Source: Meloidogyne chitwoodi
Lineage: Eukaryota > Nematoda > Chromadorea > Rhabditida > Meloidogynidae
DNA length: 64,000 nucleotides
Assembly: GCA_015183035.1 (NCBI GenBank)
Contig: JACZZP010000013.1
Coordinates: 1,798,001 to 1,862,000, forward strand
Direction: 5' to 3'
Shown: one piece after another, positions 23,252 to 38,795 of the stretch
Layout of the letters: every line of letters starts with the position of its first letter
Position numbering within the stretch: position 1 is the first letter of the stretch
Notes under the pieces: model-generated
What the model saw: only the letters and a program-made list of their open reading frames with translations
Database searches by the model: none
What the model was told of the DNA's origin: nothing
Made by a program: the position numbers and the translations under genes

Positions 23252-23976
23252 AATTTTTTACGGGAAACTGGATGGTGGAAAATTTTTAATTTTAATTTTA
23301 TTAAATTCCTTGACATAATGGGCATTATTTAGTCAAAATTTTAAATTGCTATTTTATTTAGAAAACCTTAAAAATTAAATTAAAGGAAATTAAGGTATTT
23401 TCATAAAAATTATGCCGTAGAATCTTTATTCATCCATATCTCGGCACAAATTGAACGAATTGACAAACAAAATTGTAGGATAATAAGCAATTGGTTGATC
23501 TGTCTTTGACCCAAAATTTATAGATTTAGGTACCAGATTAAAGGAGATATGTTCAAACAAAATTTTGTGGGTAAGTCATTATATCCTCCAGAATTTCGGG
23601 AGCGCATATCTCAACTTCTATAGTAAACTTTTAATATCTGAAAAGCTCAATCGATTCAGTTTTTCAAGCTCTTTCGAATGATAATGTTTAGGATGGATTT
23701 AACATTTGACAAAAAGTTCCTAAAATACAGTAGGAATTGACTGGGACTGACTGGCGGTACGGAACTGACCATTCTGCTTTTTCGGAGATCTTTCTTCTTT
23801 TTATCTCTGCCAACACTATTTCTTTAATTTTCTGTGTATAACTTCGTTTATTTTTTACTTTTTATTTCTTCATAACTCTGCTTACACTATTTCTCAAATT
23901 AAACACATAATTGTTTCTTTTTTGCCAAAATGCACGCCAATTCAAATCTTAAATCAAACAAAGTATGGATTTCAAC

Positions 23977-24263
23977 TAGAGTTAGGAACGGGATCGGGTC
24001 CCGATCCCGTTTCCCGGTTTTTTTTGAGAAACTGGGATTAAAACGGGATCGGGAATACCCGGTTTTCCCGGTTCGGGTCCCGGCCGGTCATTAAATTTCC
24101 AATTCCCGGTCATCTTTCCCGGTTTTCCCGGTCGGGACCCGGTGATTTTTGGAACTGGAAAAAAGCGGGAATTCCCGATTTTCCCGGTCCGGGTCCCTCC
24201 CGATCGTTCAATTTTTAAATTTCCCGATTCCCGATCCCGATTTTTACAAAATTCCTAACTCTA
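23977..24263. mobile_element. hAT-type MITE abutting the palindrome
   Basis: The terminal inverted repeats are TAGAGTTAGGAA and TTCCTAACTCTA. The flanking perfect 8-bp duplication ATTTCAAC (23969-23976 and 24264-24271) fits the hAT superfamily. The interior is GC-rich and built from repeated CCCGGTTTTCCCGGTC / GGGATCGGGTCCC words, in contrast to its surroundings. It has no transposase. The 77-codon frame overlapping it is a by-product of these repeats. Confidence 0.82.
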
Positions 24264-24438
24264 ATTTCAACAATAAAAAAATTTATAACGGTTTTCTTAA
24301 AATTTGTAATATTTTCAGTTATTTCAGTCCAAAAATCGATAAAATGCCAAACAAATTAGTCACTAAAAGATCATTTTTCTAACTCTTATTAAACACAAAT
24401 TAAATTGAGCAAAATATAAATATATTTTTCATATAAAT

Positions 24439-25496
24439 TTAATCTTCATTTTCTGGTTGACAAATTTCTAATTCAACAAGTTGTTGACGTGCTAGAGTCA
24501 ATTCATCATTTAATTCTCTTCTTTCGTGTTCACGAGCAGCTCGTTCAATAATCTTTTTTAAAAAAACAATTTAAAAAAATTAATCAAAGAAAGAATTTTT
24601 AAAAATTCTAGGCCTAGTTATTAAACTTGCGGATAAAAATTCGGACATTTTTTGACCATTTTCAGAAAAAAATTAATTTAAAAAAATACCAATTCCTCTC
24701 TCAACTGCAATGCCAAAAATTGAAGTTCTTCAACTGTTTGAGGCAATTCAATTTGTTGTTCACGCATTTCTTCTGCACATTGAGACTTTAAATGTAATAA
24801 TTTTTCATATCTTAAAGGAAAATATTTTTAATTAAATCCTTTAAATTTAAAAAAAAAACCTTTCATTTAACAAAATTAATTGGTTTTGAAGTTCTTTTTG
24901 ACGATTTCTAGCCAATTCTAACTGTGATTCTAAAATAGTCAAGTCAGCTTCTTGTTTTTTACTGACAAGTACAATTCTTTGTTCAAAATCTTCAGTATTG
25001 CTAATACATTGCTTAAAATTAATTTTAAATTTTGAGAATATTTTTATTTAAAAGAAATAAAAATTTATTAAAAAAACCTGAATTTTGCTTTCCGTTTCCT
25101 CATTTAATGCTGCAAATTTTATTTCTAATTCTTTTCGATAATTCCTCTCTTCTGTCAATTCCTTGCCATATTTTTCATATAATTCTAAAAAATATTTTTT
25201 TAATTTTAGTGTTTTTAAACCTTTAGCAGCCGCCAATTGCTCCTACAAATATATTTAAATTAAATAATTTTTATAAAAAATTACTCTGAGAGTATCCTGA
25301 CTGCTTTGTATTGATTGAAGCTGAATCTTTAACAAAAAAATAAATTTAAAAAAATAAAATAAAAAAATAACCTCGTAATTACCACACATTTCACAAACAG
25401 AATTAGCAAAAATGCCTTCCTAAGAATTAAAAAATATTTAAAAATAAAATTAAAAAAACTAACAATCTCTGCTGCAACACTTCCAGAGTCAGTCAT
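24439..25496 (-). CDS. RABEP1: Short rabaptin-like Rab5-effector coiled-coil protein
   Basis: Several exons on the minus strand join from the ATG at 25496 to the TAA at 24441-24439. The protein opens MTDSGSVAAEI, then FANSVCEMCGNYEIQLQSIQ, which matches the rabaptin block xCxMCSNYEKQLQ. The rest is almost all heptad coiled coil (KELTEERNYRKELEIKFAAL and onward). Near the end, LPQTVEELQFLALQLREELI resembles rabaptin's Rab5-binding region. Rabaptins join Rab5 and Rabex on early endosomes. At roughly 240 aa it is much shorter than human rabaptin-5 (862 aa) and keeps only the later part. A splice acceptor TTCTATTAG lies 2 nt before the ATG, as expected for spliced-leader addition. CWC25 ends 135 bp upstream on the same strand. 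Confidence 0.72.
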
Positions 25497-25631
25497 TGCT
25501 AATAGAAAAATTTAAATTAAAAAAAAATTAAAATTGAAAAATAAATAAATACCGAATTAACGGATATAAAAACAAAAATAATTTTTATAAATTTTTTAAA
25601 AGTAAAATTAAAAAAATAAAATTCTTTTCTT

Positions 25632-26817
25632 TCATCTTCGCAAAAAAGATTTTTCCATATGATCATGTGAACGTTGTATTCCCATTTTATTGCTTTGTAG
25701 GCGTTTTTCTACACTAGAATTTGCAGAGTCCATAATTGGCCTAAAAATTAATAAAATAAATTTAAAAAAAATAAATGAAAAAAAATTAACCTTATAAAAG
25801 TTGGAACATTTTTAGTTTCATTTTCTTCTTTTTTAAGTTGTTCAACAGTCATTTTAAAATTATTTTCCCTCAGTTCATCTCTCAAAAACAAAATTTAAAA
25901 GAAAAATTTAAAAAAAAAGAAACCTCCAAGAAGAATTTTGTAACATAGCTTTTCGTTTTTCTTCCATTTCAGCAGCACTCAATTTTGAACGGGAAGAATG
26001 GTTTGTTTTTTCTTTTTCTTTTGATTGTTGCCTTTCCCTTTGAAGTTCTTCTGAATTAACATTTTAGAAAATTTAAAATAAATTTTTTATAAAAAACCTG
26101 AAGAACGAGAAGAATTTTTATGATGATAAAAACCTCTTGTTGAACCTTCCCGACGTTCCTCTCTTCGATTTACACTTCTTTCATCTTCTCTTCCTTGTTT
26201 TTTAGGTGTTTCTTCATCAGAGGAAGAAGTTGAAGATTTTTTATGTTTTTTCCTTTTATTCTTCTTTTCCTTCTTTTTCATTTGTTTTTCAAATTCTTTT
26301 TGTAAAATTCGTTGTGCCTTTAATTTTAATAGTGGATTATTTAACATTTGTTGACGTTTTTGCTCTTCTTGAAACTTAAAAAAATATTTAATTTAATTCT
26401 TAAAAATTAAAAAAAATACTTTAAGAGCGACAAGAGGATCTTCATTACGAACAGTTCTAACATCCAAAGCAGAAATTTTTTGATTGTTAACTGCAACATT
26501 TTGTAAAAGTTTTTGTTTAAAAAAATTATCATGGGCTTCTTCTTCTTTGTCTTTTACAACTACATCAGAATATAATTCAAAATTTTTATCAATCTGAAAA
26601 AACGATTTAATAAATTAAAAATAATCTTAAGTTTACAAAATATTACGAATACAAAAATTTTAAATATTTTAAAATAATTTTCTTGATCATAAAAGTTAAA
26701 AAGAAAATAAAAAACCTTTTTTCCCAGAAGATAGTCTTCACGATTAACGATTGATTTTGTGCCTTCATACATCCATTGCATATTTGGATTTTTTGAAGAA
26801 CTAGGTTGATCAGCCAT
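25632..26817 (-). CDS. CWC25: Pre-mRNA splicing factor CWC25 homologue
   Basis: CWC25 joins the spliceosome just before step one and promotes branching. The family N-terminus is clear: MQWMYEGTKSIVNREDYLLGKKIDK (split here by an intron after GKK), followed by the ALDVRTVRNEDPLVALK block. Next come a long basic/acidic low-complexity section (KKKEKKNKRKKHKKSSTSS), an SR-like patch, and a C-terminal helix SSWRDELRENNFKMTVEQL. The stop is at 25634-25632. There are about six short introns. The N-terminal Met at 26817 is preceded by AAAAAG and sits close to the start of homology. It is probably the first gene of a pair with the rabaptin-like gene. Confidence 0.88.
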
Positions 26818-27125
26818 CTTTTTAATTAATTAAAATTTTTTTTAATAATTCTAAAAAGTAAAATTTAAAGAAAAAAAATAATTTAAATATAATAATTAAA
26901 TATAAATATTTATAAAGTTTAAAAACAAAACATGAATTTAAAATAAAAATAATAATACACTAAATAAAGTATATAAATATTTATAAAAAATGAAAGAAAA
27001 ATTTTAAATTAAACATTCATTTTCGGAGGCCAAATGTCTCAGAGATCTCTTTTTTCAAAAAATGTTTTCCTCCTTCGCTTTTCTTAACTTTCATTAAATA
27101 TAACCTCTTAAACACATCTCTTTTT
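26818..27125. other. Spacer between importin beta and CWC25
   Basis: This is AT-rich DNA of about 300 bp. It should hold the importin beta 3' UTR and the CWC25 promoter. I see no other feature. Confidence 0.5.
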
Positions 27126-30100
27126 TCAAGTTGTTTGACTTACAGCTGCGTTGGCTGCATTATTACCCGCTTGCCGTTTGACCCGTGTAATTTCTCTGGT
27201 GACCTAAATAAATTGTAAAAATAAAATAAGTTGTTTTTTTAACATTAAAAAAAATAAAAGAACACTTTAATACATATATTTGCAATGATAAAAGTATTTT
27301 TACCAACAGGCCTCGAACCTGTGCCTTTCCAGGTATAAACTAATGCTTGACCAACTGAGCTACTGGATATATATTCAAAAATGTTCTTTTTCCCATATAT
27401 ATACTAATTGCTTTTCTTTATTTTCACCACACATATTAACAAAAGAAACTCACCCAACTAGCAATTGATTTAGCTTTATTAGTTCTTGAAGATCTACATT
27501 TACGAATAAGAGTATTAATTCCAAATTCTGCTGTATCAACTACAGGCAAAAATTCAACACCAAAAGAATGTAACAAATCACCAGCTAATGCACAAGCACT
27601 CGAATAAAGATTTTCTGAAGTTTGTGGTTGTGAATTAGCAATTTGAACAATTAATTGAAGCATTGGTTGAATATTTCGTTGAATTAATTGAAGACTTTCT
27701 GGTGAACTATTTAATGCTTGTACAATACCAGAAAATGCATAACAACAAGATTCACGTAAATTTTCAATATATTCTAATTGGTCATAGTCCTCCTTTTTTA
27801 ATATAAATTAAAAGAAATATTTAAAAAAATTAAAAAATTACAGGATTGGTTATTTGTGCAGCAGAAATTGCTTCAGTAAGCCACTTCATGTTTAACTCCA
27901 AATATCGAGAATATTGGGAGTTCAATGCTAATGCAACATCACCAAATGTATTTAAAACTTGAGTTTTGACAACCTTCTTGACATTTATGTCCTTAAATTA
28001 TTTTTTAAAAATAAATTCTCAAAAAAATAATAAAAATAAACCTGTAAAATTCCCAACATTCTTTCCATAATTTCATCCATAAATCCAATAATGTTTGTCT
28101 CAAAAGCTCTACACAGGTCAGAAACGACACCAACAGCAGCAATACCAACTTGTGCATCTTCATGATTTTCCAAAGCAGCGAGTAAGAAAGGTTTAAAGTC
28201 GGACATATATTTTTGGAAACCGCTTTTTAAAACTAAAAAACTAGTTAAATTTCATTATTTAAATTAAAAAAAACCTTCAATAAGTGCAGTAATTGCCATT
28301 AAAGCCTCTTCAACAACTGCTCCACTTTCTTTACCACTACAACGGCCCATAATCCGAAGAAGACCCGTCATAATATTATCAGAAATTAGTGGAGCATCTT
28401 CACTTCGAATTTTATGTAGCACCGATTGAAGAGTTGCACAAAGTTGAGATTGAAGATCGCGAAGTTGAGAACGTTCATTTGATGACACTAAAGCATCTTC
28501 AATACCTAATAATGCATCTAATTTGCTCAAAATAATTATTGTAGTTTGTTGAACAGCTGGATAACAATCTGTTGGGCTATTTTTAATTAATTCCATTAAA
28601 GCTTCGTAGGCAGCTATCCGTAAATTGTTTGCATTTGAATCGGTTCTAAAAAATATATTAATTTAATAAAAGTTAAGAGATATTAAATAAAAAACCTGTC
28701 AGATGTTTTAATCAATTCAGAGACCATATTTTGAAAAACTGAGCTCAAAATGAATGTTTGTGGAGTACCCTTCTCATCAACAGCACCACCTTGATCAACA
28801 GCAACTTTATAAGCAGCTTTTACAAGACTTGAAATAGCCTAAAAATTTATATAAGTTTTAAAACAAATTTTACAAAAAAACAAACCCAGCAAACATTAGT
28901 AGCTACTCTTGGTTGATCTAATAAGGCAGAAGAAAGAGCAGGAAGTAACATACTCAAAGTTTGTTCACGAGTTACAATTCCTTCACAAGTATCGCAAACT
29001 CTACCAATTGCCCAAGCAGCTGTGTCTTTTATGGCTGGCTAAAATAAAAAAAAAATAAAAAAATTAAAAGACAAATACATGACTGTCAGAAAGCGTAATA
29101 ATCAAAGGCTGGATAGCCTGTTCAACAAGAAGCAAAAGTTTATTTTTAGATGGGCCTTCCAAAATTGAACCAAATGCCATAATTGCTGCCTCTCTATAAT
29201 GCCAATCAGGATTTGTAAAATGTTGAGTAATAAAAGGAAGAATTAAATCAATAATAGCATCACCACAACACTGAGCTAATAACATTATACAAATTCCTGA
29301 AGATTTTGCTGGGTTCCAATCGTCTTCAGAATCAGCCTCTTGTTTAGCCAATTTTTCTGTTAGAGTGGGCAAAATGTGTGGAAGAGCACCCAAAGAATAA
29401 TGCCTTGAAACTTGTTCAGGAGTTGTGCCCTGTTCTGCTGCCTAAAAGTTAAAAATAAAATAATTAAAAAAGTCAAAATAAAAACTTCTTCAGCCTCAAC
29501 AGCCAAGTTTTGCTCCTCTTCACAAACATTTGACCAAAATTCAATCCCTTGTAAGGAGACTTCATCAACTATATGATTGAAAAGATGTAGAATAGTAATC
29601 ATCTGCAGAGACACATTTTTGAATAAAAGGAATTTTCAAAGGGAATAACGCTCTTCAAAAATAGTTTTTTGGATTTAAAAATATCCTACTCATTACTCAC
29701 AAAAGAAAAAATTTAAAAATAAGGAAAAATCAAACTTGACCAAAAAATTATAACAAACCAGGATCTTTCATTGCTTGTAAAGTTATTTGAAAAAGTGCTC
29801 GACCCATATAAGGCTCCATATGACGATAATAGAGAGACATTATTTTGACCAATGATTGAAGTGCAGCTACTTTAATAGATGTATCTGGGGATTGAGTAGC
29901 GTTACAAGTAACTTGCATTATTATGTTGCGTTCAGTCTAAATTTATTTATTTAATTTTAGAATGCTCATAACTAATTTTTATCTAGCAAAAATTATTTCT
30001 TACTGTTTAAAAAATTGTCAAAATAACCTCGTTATCAAAACTGTGTTTTGCAAAATCCAAAGAATTCAATAAAGCAGTCGTAGCAGCTAGCCGAATAGTA

Positions 30101-30851
30101 TTTGAAGTTTCTTCTTCCCGCATTCCATGTACAATAGCTGTTAAAATTGGTCCAGCATGTGGAAGATCCCGAACATCTTGACAAATATATCCAAGCGCTT
30201 CCAGTGATGCCTCCCTCATCATTGGCGTGCTGTCCGGCCTTGTGACACTAATACTCAGTTGGTCGATCAAATCAGTCCATTGCTTAAAACAGAAATTTAA
30301 AAGTTTAATTAAACACAATAAATTACATTAATAGGGATTTCAACACAAGCAATAGCAGCAACACATTGTGCTGCTGTAGAAGGACGTATTGTTTCTGTAC
30401 CAAGAGCAACTAAAGCACATTTCTTCACATAATCACGTATATCTGAAGGTGTTGCAAGCCATCTAACAATAAACAAAATTTAAAAATGTTACTAATTTCT
30501 CATAATTAAAAATTAAACCTGGTTTTTTTCTGCTCGAAAGAAGCTTGTTCACTAGAAGCCAAAGTATTTTTGAGTTGGAGACCGGCCGCTTTCCTAACGA
30601 ATGGCGTATTACCAACATTAGATAGTACTTCAGCAAGTTGTCTAACATATTCAGGCTTAAATTTATTTTAATTTTATATGAATTTAAAATTTAACTTACA
30701 AAATTACTATCAGATGCTTGTTGCAAAAGATTCAAAGCATACTGCTGATCTTTAGGATCTAAATTTAGAATATTAAATTATTATTAAAGTTAAAATGCTA
30801 TAAAATACCTTGAGAAAAAGTTTTTTCTAAAACCTGAGCAAGTTCGGACAT
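27126..30851 (-). CDS. KPNB1: Importin subunit beta-1 (karyopherin beta)
   Basis: This is the nuclear import receptor that carries importin-alpha/cargo through nuclear pores and releases it on RanGTP. HEAT repeats run throughout. Family blocks include [15 protein letters not shown] text in the first exons, [48 protein letters not shown] and ESLRKLR-like ends. Acidic residues in [20 protein letters not shown] fit the acidic-loop region that precedes HEAT 9. The C-terminus is [20 protein letters not shown] and the stop is at 27128-27126. The last intron (about 27207-27455) is long and contains a tRNA-like sequence. The gene is divergent from EEF2 with 489 bp between start codons. Confidence 0.95.
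27301..27368 (-). other. tRNA-like sequence in the last importin beta intron
   Basis: Read on the minus strand it has TAGCTCAGTTGGTCAAGC, a textbook box A / D-arm, and a T-arm ACAGG-TTCGAGG-CCTGT with a full 5-bp stem. The expected anticodon stem does not pair and the acceptor pairing is poor (TCCA with TGGT only). It is therefore more likely a tRNA pseudogene or tRNA-derived element than a working tRNA. It is the best D/T-arm pair in the window. Confidence 0.55.
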
Positions 30852-31340
30852 TAAAAATAAAATGAAAATATAACAATCTTAAAAAAACAATAATAAATGA
30901 TAAAATCTAATTAAATAATTTTTCTGGGCTTGTCCAGTTTCTTATTCAGCAAAATTTAGAAATTTAGAGCGGGAAAATATAAATAAAATAAATCAATTAT
31001 TACTGCAACGAGAATTACAGTAAATAAAAAGTTTGATATTTATTTTTCTCTCTCTGTACTATTGCATCTCTTGCATCTATTTTCTAAATGTTGTTTTGTC
31101 AAATAGGATAAATTTTACGTTTAATCAAACTTTTTCGCCATAATGTTTTTTTGTCAATTATGTCAAATTCTAACCTTCATTCTTATTAATTTAATTCATA
31201 AGATCGTTTTTTAGGAGAGAGTAACGTTCCATTTTTCTTATTTCTTTACATTTTCGATTCTGGTATAATTTAACTTTTTCAGATTAAAATTAGGTTAATT
31301 TATTTGTTTTCTTTTTGTTTTTGTTCAACAAAAGATAAAA
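30852..31340. promoter_or_regulatory. Shared divergent promoter region of importin beta and EEF2
   Basis: Only 489 bp separate the two start codons. A strong splice-acceptor-like TTTTTCAG ends near 31282, about 60 bp before the EEF2 ATG, and may be a spliced-leader acceptor. No TATA box or named binding motif can be supported. Confidence 0.5.
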
Positions 31341-34398
<3,058 letters not shown>

Positions 34399-34852
34399 AG
34401 GGAAGAAGAGTAAAAAGATAAAGAGAGAGAGGTATATGTTGAATTATATTTGTTTTATGTTTTTTCCTTTTCTTCAAGACAACCCGTTTTTATTTGTGTG
34501 ACAGATTTTGTTATGTGTTGTTGATGAAATATATTATTAATCATATTTAAAAAATATTGTTTTTATTAGTAAATTTGTTTGATAAAAATAATGGGTTTAT
34601 TTTAAAGGATATATATTTATAAACATTTTTTTTATTTAGACAACAAATTTTATTTAATTAAAAAGTATTTTTATTTTTTAAATTTAGCCGTTATAATTTT
34701 AATTTTAAAATGGCAAAAAAATTCTTTCTTTAGTTTTGTACAATAAATGTGTAAAACTTTAATTATATAATAATCTGGTTTGGAGCTACTTTCATTTTTA
34801 TAAAGTATATTTTTTGTATAATTTAAAATTTATACTATAATAAGCGCCAAAA

Positions 34853-37800
34853 TCAGAGAGTTGCCATATTTAGTCCATCTACACTTGCCAAATCTTCTTT
34901 TAATGTTCTAAAATTAAAAAAAAAACAAAACTAAAATTTAAAATATAATAAAACCTTGCAAAATCATCAAATTCATTAGAACGAATATTATAGAGACTTT
35001 CATTAACATCATAAACATGTAAACAACCAGAACTGTCTCCGATTATTAACTGTTCACCTAAAAAATTATTGAAAAATGTAAAAGGGGCAGGAAAGAGGAG
35101 AAGAAAAAGGGGAGGACGCTTGCCGGAATCGAACCATCATTCTCGCTCTTGCCAGACTGACGCGTTTACCATTACACCACACTGTCTCTTATGATTTACA
35201 ACAATTAATGGGAATAAATTCTCAACGGAAAAGGCCTTATAATAATAAAAAATATTTTATTTACCATTACTTGACCAATGCAATCTTGAAGTAGACACAC
35301 CAATTGCCAATGAAGTTAATGGATTTTCCGTATTTTTATTTAAATTCCATAAATTTAACTTAAAAAAACAATTTATTAAAAATTAAAAAACAAAATCTTT
35401 ATACAGTTCCATCCGACGAAAGAGAGGCAAACACTGCTGGATGTACTGGCGACCATTGAACATCCGTTATATAAAATTTATGTTTTCGTTCTAAACATAA
35501 TAAAGGCTCCTCCCTTTGCAAATCCTTTTTTAATTAAAATTTAAAAAAATTAAAAAAATTTCAAACCTTTAAATCCCACAATTTAATACTAAAATCTAAA
35601 GATCCAGACAAACAAAGACTAGGAAATTCAATTGAACCATTTGCCCTATGCGTATCAACAGCGGTTATTGGCATTAAATGAGCTATAAAAAAAATTTTTT
35701 TAAAACTATTAAATTAAAAAAAAACCTGGAATGCACGTAGTATTTTTGCTGAGTTTATCAACAAAATATAATTGATTATCCTCGTCTCCTAATACAAAAT
35801 CTTTTATACTATTTTGCATAAATGAAATACACAAAGCTGACATCTAAATAAAATTTAAAAAATTGAGACAATTTTTAAAATAAAATAATTTTTTTCTTTT
35901 TAGTGAGAAAAATATTTTTTTTAATATTTTAATTAAATAAAACAATAAATAAAAACTCTATCAAAAAAATATATAAAGAGGGGTGACATCCATAATTCTT
36001 AACATAAAGTCCCTTTATCCTTCTCAACAAATTTAATGAAACTTTTAAGAAATCATATTTGTGATATTCGTAGTTTTTTTTTCACCAAAAAGTGAAGAAT
36101 GTCAACGGAGATGTTCACAAGAAGAATTTTTTGTAAATTTTCAGGCTACAAATTTGTTCAAAAATCTCAAATAATCACAAAAATGTTATGCTTAAAAATT
36201 CATTTAAATTTGCTTTAAAAAAAGGAATTATGAATACAAAATTATGGGTGATTCTCTATTATATCTTTAGAACAAAAATTTAAAAAAATAAACCGATTTT
36301 TTAGTTAATGAACAAATTAAATTATCAGAAGTTAATGGTTGTTGCATATTATCAATCGACCAAGTGCATAAACGCCCATCCGTTGAAACTGTAATCAATT
36401 CGTGAGCATTTATTGAGCCTACCATGCGCATACAAAGCACTGGTTGGGTATGAGCGGTTGAAGAAAGGGAAGTCTGATAAAGAAAATTAATTTTAAAATA
36501 ATAAAATGAAAAAAAATAAACCTTATAAACCGGCATTTTTTTGTTAACTCTAACATCCCATATACAAATTTGACCAGAATAGCAACCACCAATAATTATA
36601 TTATCTTTGAAAGGATCAAATATTAAACTCATCACGCGTGAAGAGCTGTTGAATGTGGCCCTTAAACAAATTTTAAATTAATTTAAAAATTCCCCAATAT
36701 TACTCTGGTGTAGAAGTCTTAAACCGTGTACTCCACAAATTAATAATACTGTCAGGTGCAAGAGGTGCGTCTCTATTTAAATCATAAGAAACTGCCATTA
36801 GCTCTGTATGTATTGAAGAAAAATCGATTGCACGAACTGCTCTTTTTGCTGTTAATTTTTCATCAAAAATTTTTCGATTAAATGTCAACATTTCTCGATT
36901 ATCTATTTTATCGTCTGTTCCTGCTCCTCTTGCTCCATTTATATAATCAACAAAAATATCTGACTAAAAACTTTTTTTTTAAATTTATTTAGAAATTAAG
37001 AAAACAACAAACCTCTTCAACCAATGCCCTTTCAATAACTCGTGATGCTTGAGAGAAAAATCGTGAAAAACTGCTGCTAGTCAAAATTTTACGCTTTTCT
37101 TCCTCACTTAGAGGAGGAATTTTTGTGGCTGCCAATGTAATACTTGTATGATCATCTCCAATTGTGTCTTTTTTGTTAAAAGATTTGTACTAAAATTTTT
37201 TTTATTTATTTTTTTAATTTAAAAATATTATAATTTAGGGAAAAGTTCTAGAAAAAGAGAACACATGTTAATGACACCAAAAATAGGTATATTTTTTGGT
37301 ATTAATGGATGAAACCTCAAATCCTAATGTAAAGCTTCTTTTAATTACAAAATGAATTTGAAGAGAGTTAGTCTTTCAAAATTTCAGTTTTATTGGAAGA
37401 ATTCTGGTCCCAATTAACATATAATTCCTTATAAGCAAAAAAAAACTTGGAATTTAGAATAATTGAGAAAAGGACATTTATAAGATATTTTAATTAAAAA
37501 TTTAAAAAAACCTGATGTCCACCATGATTATTAAAATGTAAATTCTTAAGATGCTTGCTAACTTCCCTAGATGGAGATTCATCAAAACTACCAATTTGAT
37601 GAGCAGCCTCGTCATCAATCGATACTTCATCATCAAAAGCAAATTCTTGTGAACCCATACTAAATTCACCAACAGAAATTCGTTCATCATCAGTTTGTGT
37701 AGTTTTACAATATTGTAACTTAAATTATAAGTATATTGTAAGAATACAAAAAATTCTCACAAAATTAAAAAATTAAGAAAAAAATTTACGCATTCAGTCT

Positions 37801-38267
37801 TTGGCTGTTTAATTGAAACAGATTGAACTGCAATCATTGACAAATGCTGAGGGCGCTTCACATTAGTTTTTGAAGGCATATTATTTCCAACATGATTTTC
37901 AAGGTAAAACTAAAAATTTAACAGATTAATCTCTAAAAAATTAAAACTAACAGCTCCATTACATTCCCGAGAAGTTGAATTTGTACTGCTTGGATCACTT
38001 GGAGCTTCTTCTCTAAGTCTGGATTCAATGCCAACACTGTCTAACATTGCCTTTAGCTCTGCTGGTGTCATAGTTCTTCCACGTTTATCTTAAATAAGAA
38101 TTTAAATTTTCTATTAAAATTAACAAAATCAAACTGTCTATCATAAGCGAAGCTCGTCCTCCATCATCCCTTTGCCTTGAAAGTTTAGCAGCTTTAAGTT
38201 CAGCCAGCCTTCGCTTTTTCTCTTCCAATTCACGTTTTCGTTCACGAGTTTCATTACTATCAGCCAT
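34853..38267 (-). CDS. DYNC1I: Cytoplasmic dynein intermediate chain
   Basis: This subunit links dynein heavy chains to light chains and dynactin. The N-terminus ETRERKRELEEKKRRLAELK is the charged coiled coil that binds dynactin p150. A Ser-rich, poorly conserved linker follows, then YKSFNKKDTIGDDHTSITLA and PPLSEEEKRKILTSSSFSRF. The rest is a WD40 propeller: NIIIGGCYSGQICIWDVR, ELITVSTDGRLCTWSID, SLCLSGSLDFSIKLWDLK and VQWSPVHPAVFASLSSDG. The stop is at 34855-34853. An intron at about 35057-35265 contains a tRNA-like sequence, and another (about 35842-36290) is unusually long. A splice acceptor TATTTTAG lies about 18 nt before the ATG at 38267. Confidence 0.94.
35110..35188 (-). other. tRNA-like sequence in a dynein intermediate-chain intron
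   Basis: On the minus strand, GTGGTGTAATGGTAAACGC (box A-like) is followed by a perfect box B, GGTTCGATTCC, about 45 nt later. The T-stem pairs only partly and no acceptor stem is seen. The local GC content is well above the intron background. Confidence 0.5.
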
Positions 38268-38578
38268 TTTTATATTTTAATTCTCTAAAATAATTTAAAT
38301 TAATCAACAAATGTTGCAAAATCATAAACGAAACCAATTTGTAATAAAATAAATTCTTTTTATTTAAAAAACAGAATGCCAAAATTAATTAATACTGAAC
38401 AAATTTAAGCTACTAAAACCACAAAGTTTGCAACGTGAAATCCTCACTTGAAATACACCACTTTTTAGTGTAATTGTGGTTTGGAAAATTAAAAAAGTTA
38501 CCCAATCTGAACAAATATCGTTTCTCTCCCATAATTTAAATTAAATAAATTACTACAAATCCAAAGTTGGACAATTAG

Positions 38579-38649
38579 CTGCCGTGGTGTAGTGGTCAAC
38601 ACTCCCGACTGTAACAAACAATGACAAAGGTTCGATGCACGAAGAAGGA
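38579..38649 (+). other. tRNA-like sequence between mS37 and the dynein gene
   Basis: TGGTGTAGTGGTCAACAC (box A-like) precedes AAGGTTCGATGCAC (weak box B). There is no paired acceptor stem. It lies in the 528-bp gap between two minus-strand genes. Confidence 0.42.
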
Positions 38650-38795
38650 TTATTACTCTCTAGTTTAATTTCTGGTTGTTTAATCAAAAAAAAGATAATC
38701 TTTTTTATTAAACATAACTATTAAAAAATACACTAAAAACAAATAAAACAATTTTTAACTCTTTTTTCAAAATTTCTCTTATTTTATCTTTTAAT

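Larger units (their letters stand above)
20551..23970. repeat. 3.4-kb near-perfect palindromic repeat, copy 1
   Basis: The left arm 20551-22261 and right arm 22262-23970 are reverse complements. Checked at several points (20571/23951, 20744/23778, 22190/22332), paired positions always sum to 44522, so the arms have almost no net indel over 1.7 kb. Each arm contains an 87-89-codon frame (21834-22103 plus strand, 22425-22688 minus strand) and a tRNA-like segment. Each arm also holds degenerate internal copies of its own sequence, direct and inverted. No transposase is recognisable and no clear target duplication was found. It behaves like a foldback-type element. A second copy starts near 61330. 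Confidence 0.9.

Noticed and set aside
24149..24382. 77-codon plus-strand frame
   Set aside because: It runs through the GC-rich hAT-type MITE, and its Pro/Ser/Arg pattern comes from the CCCGG/GGGAT repeats.
27301..27368. Functional tRNA gene on the minus strand
   Set aside because: D and T arms are good, but the anticodon stem does not pair and the acceptor stem is poor. Listed only as tRNA-like.
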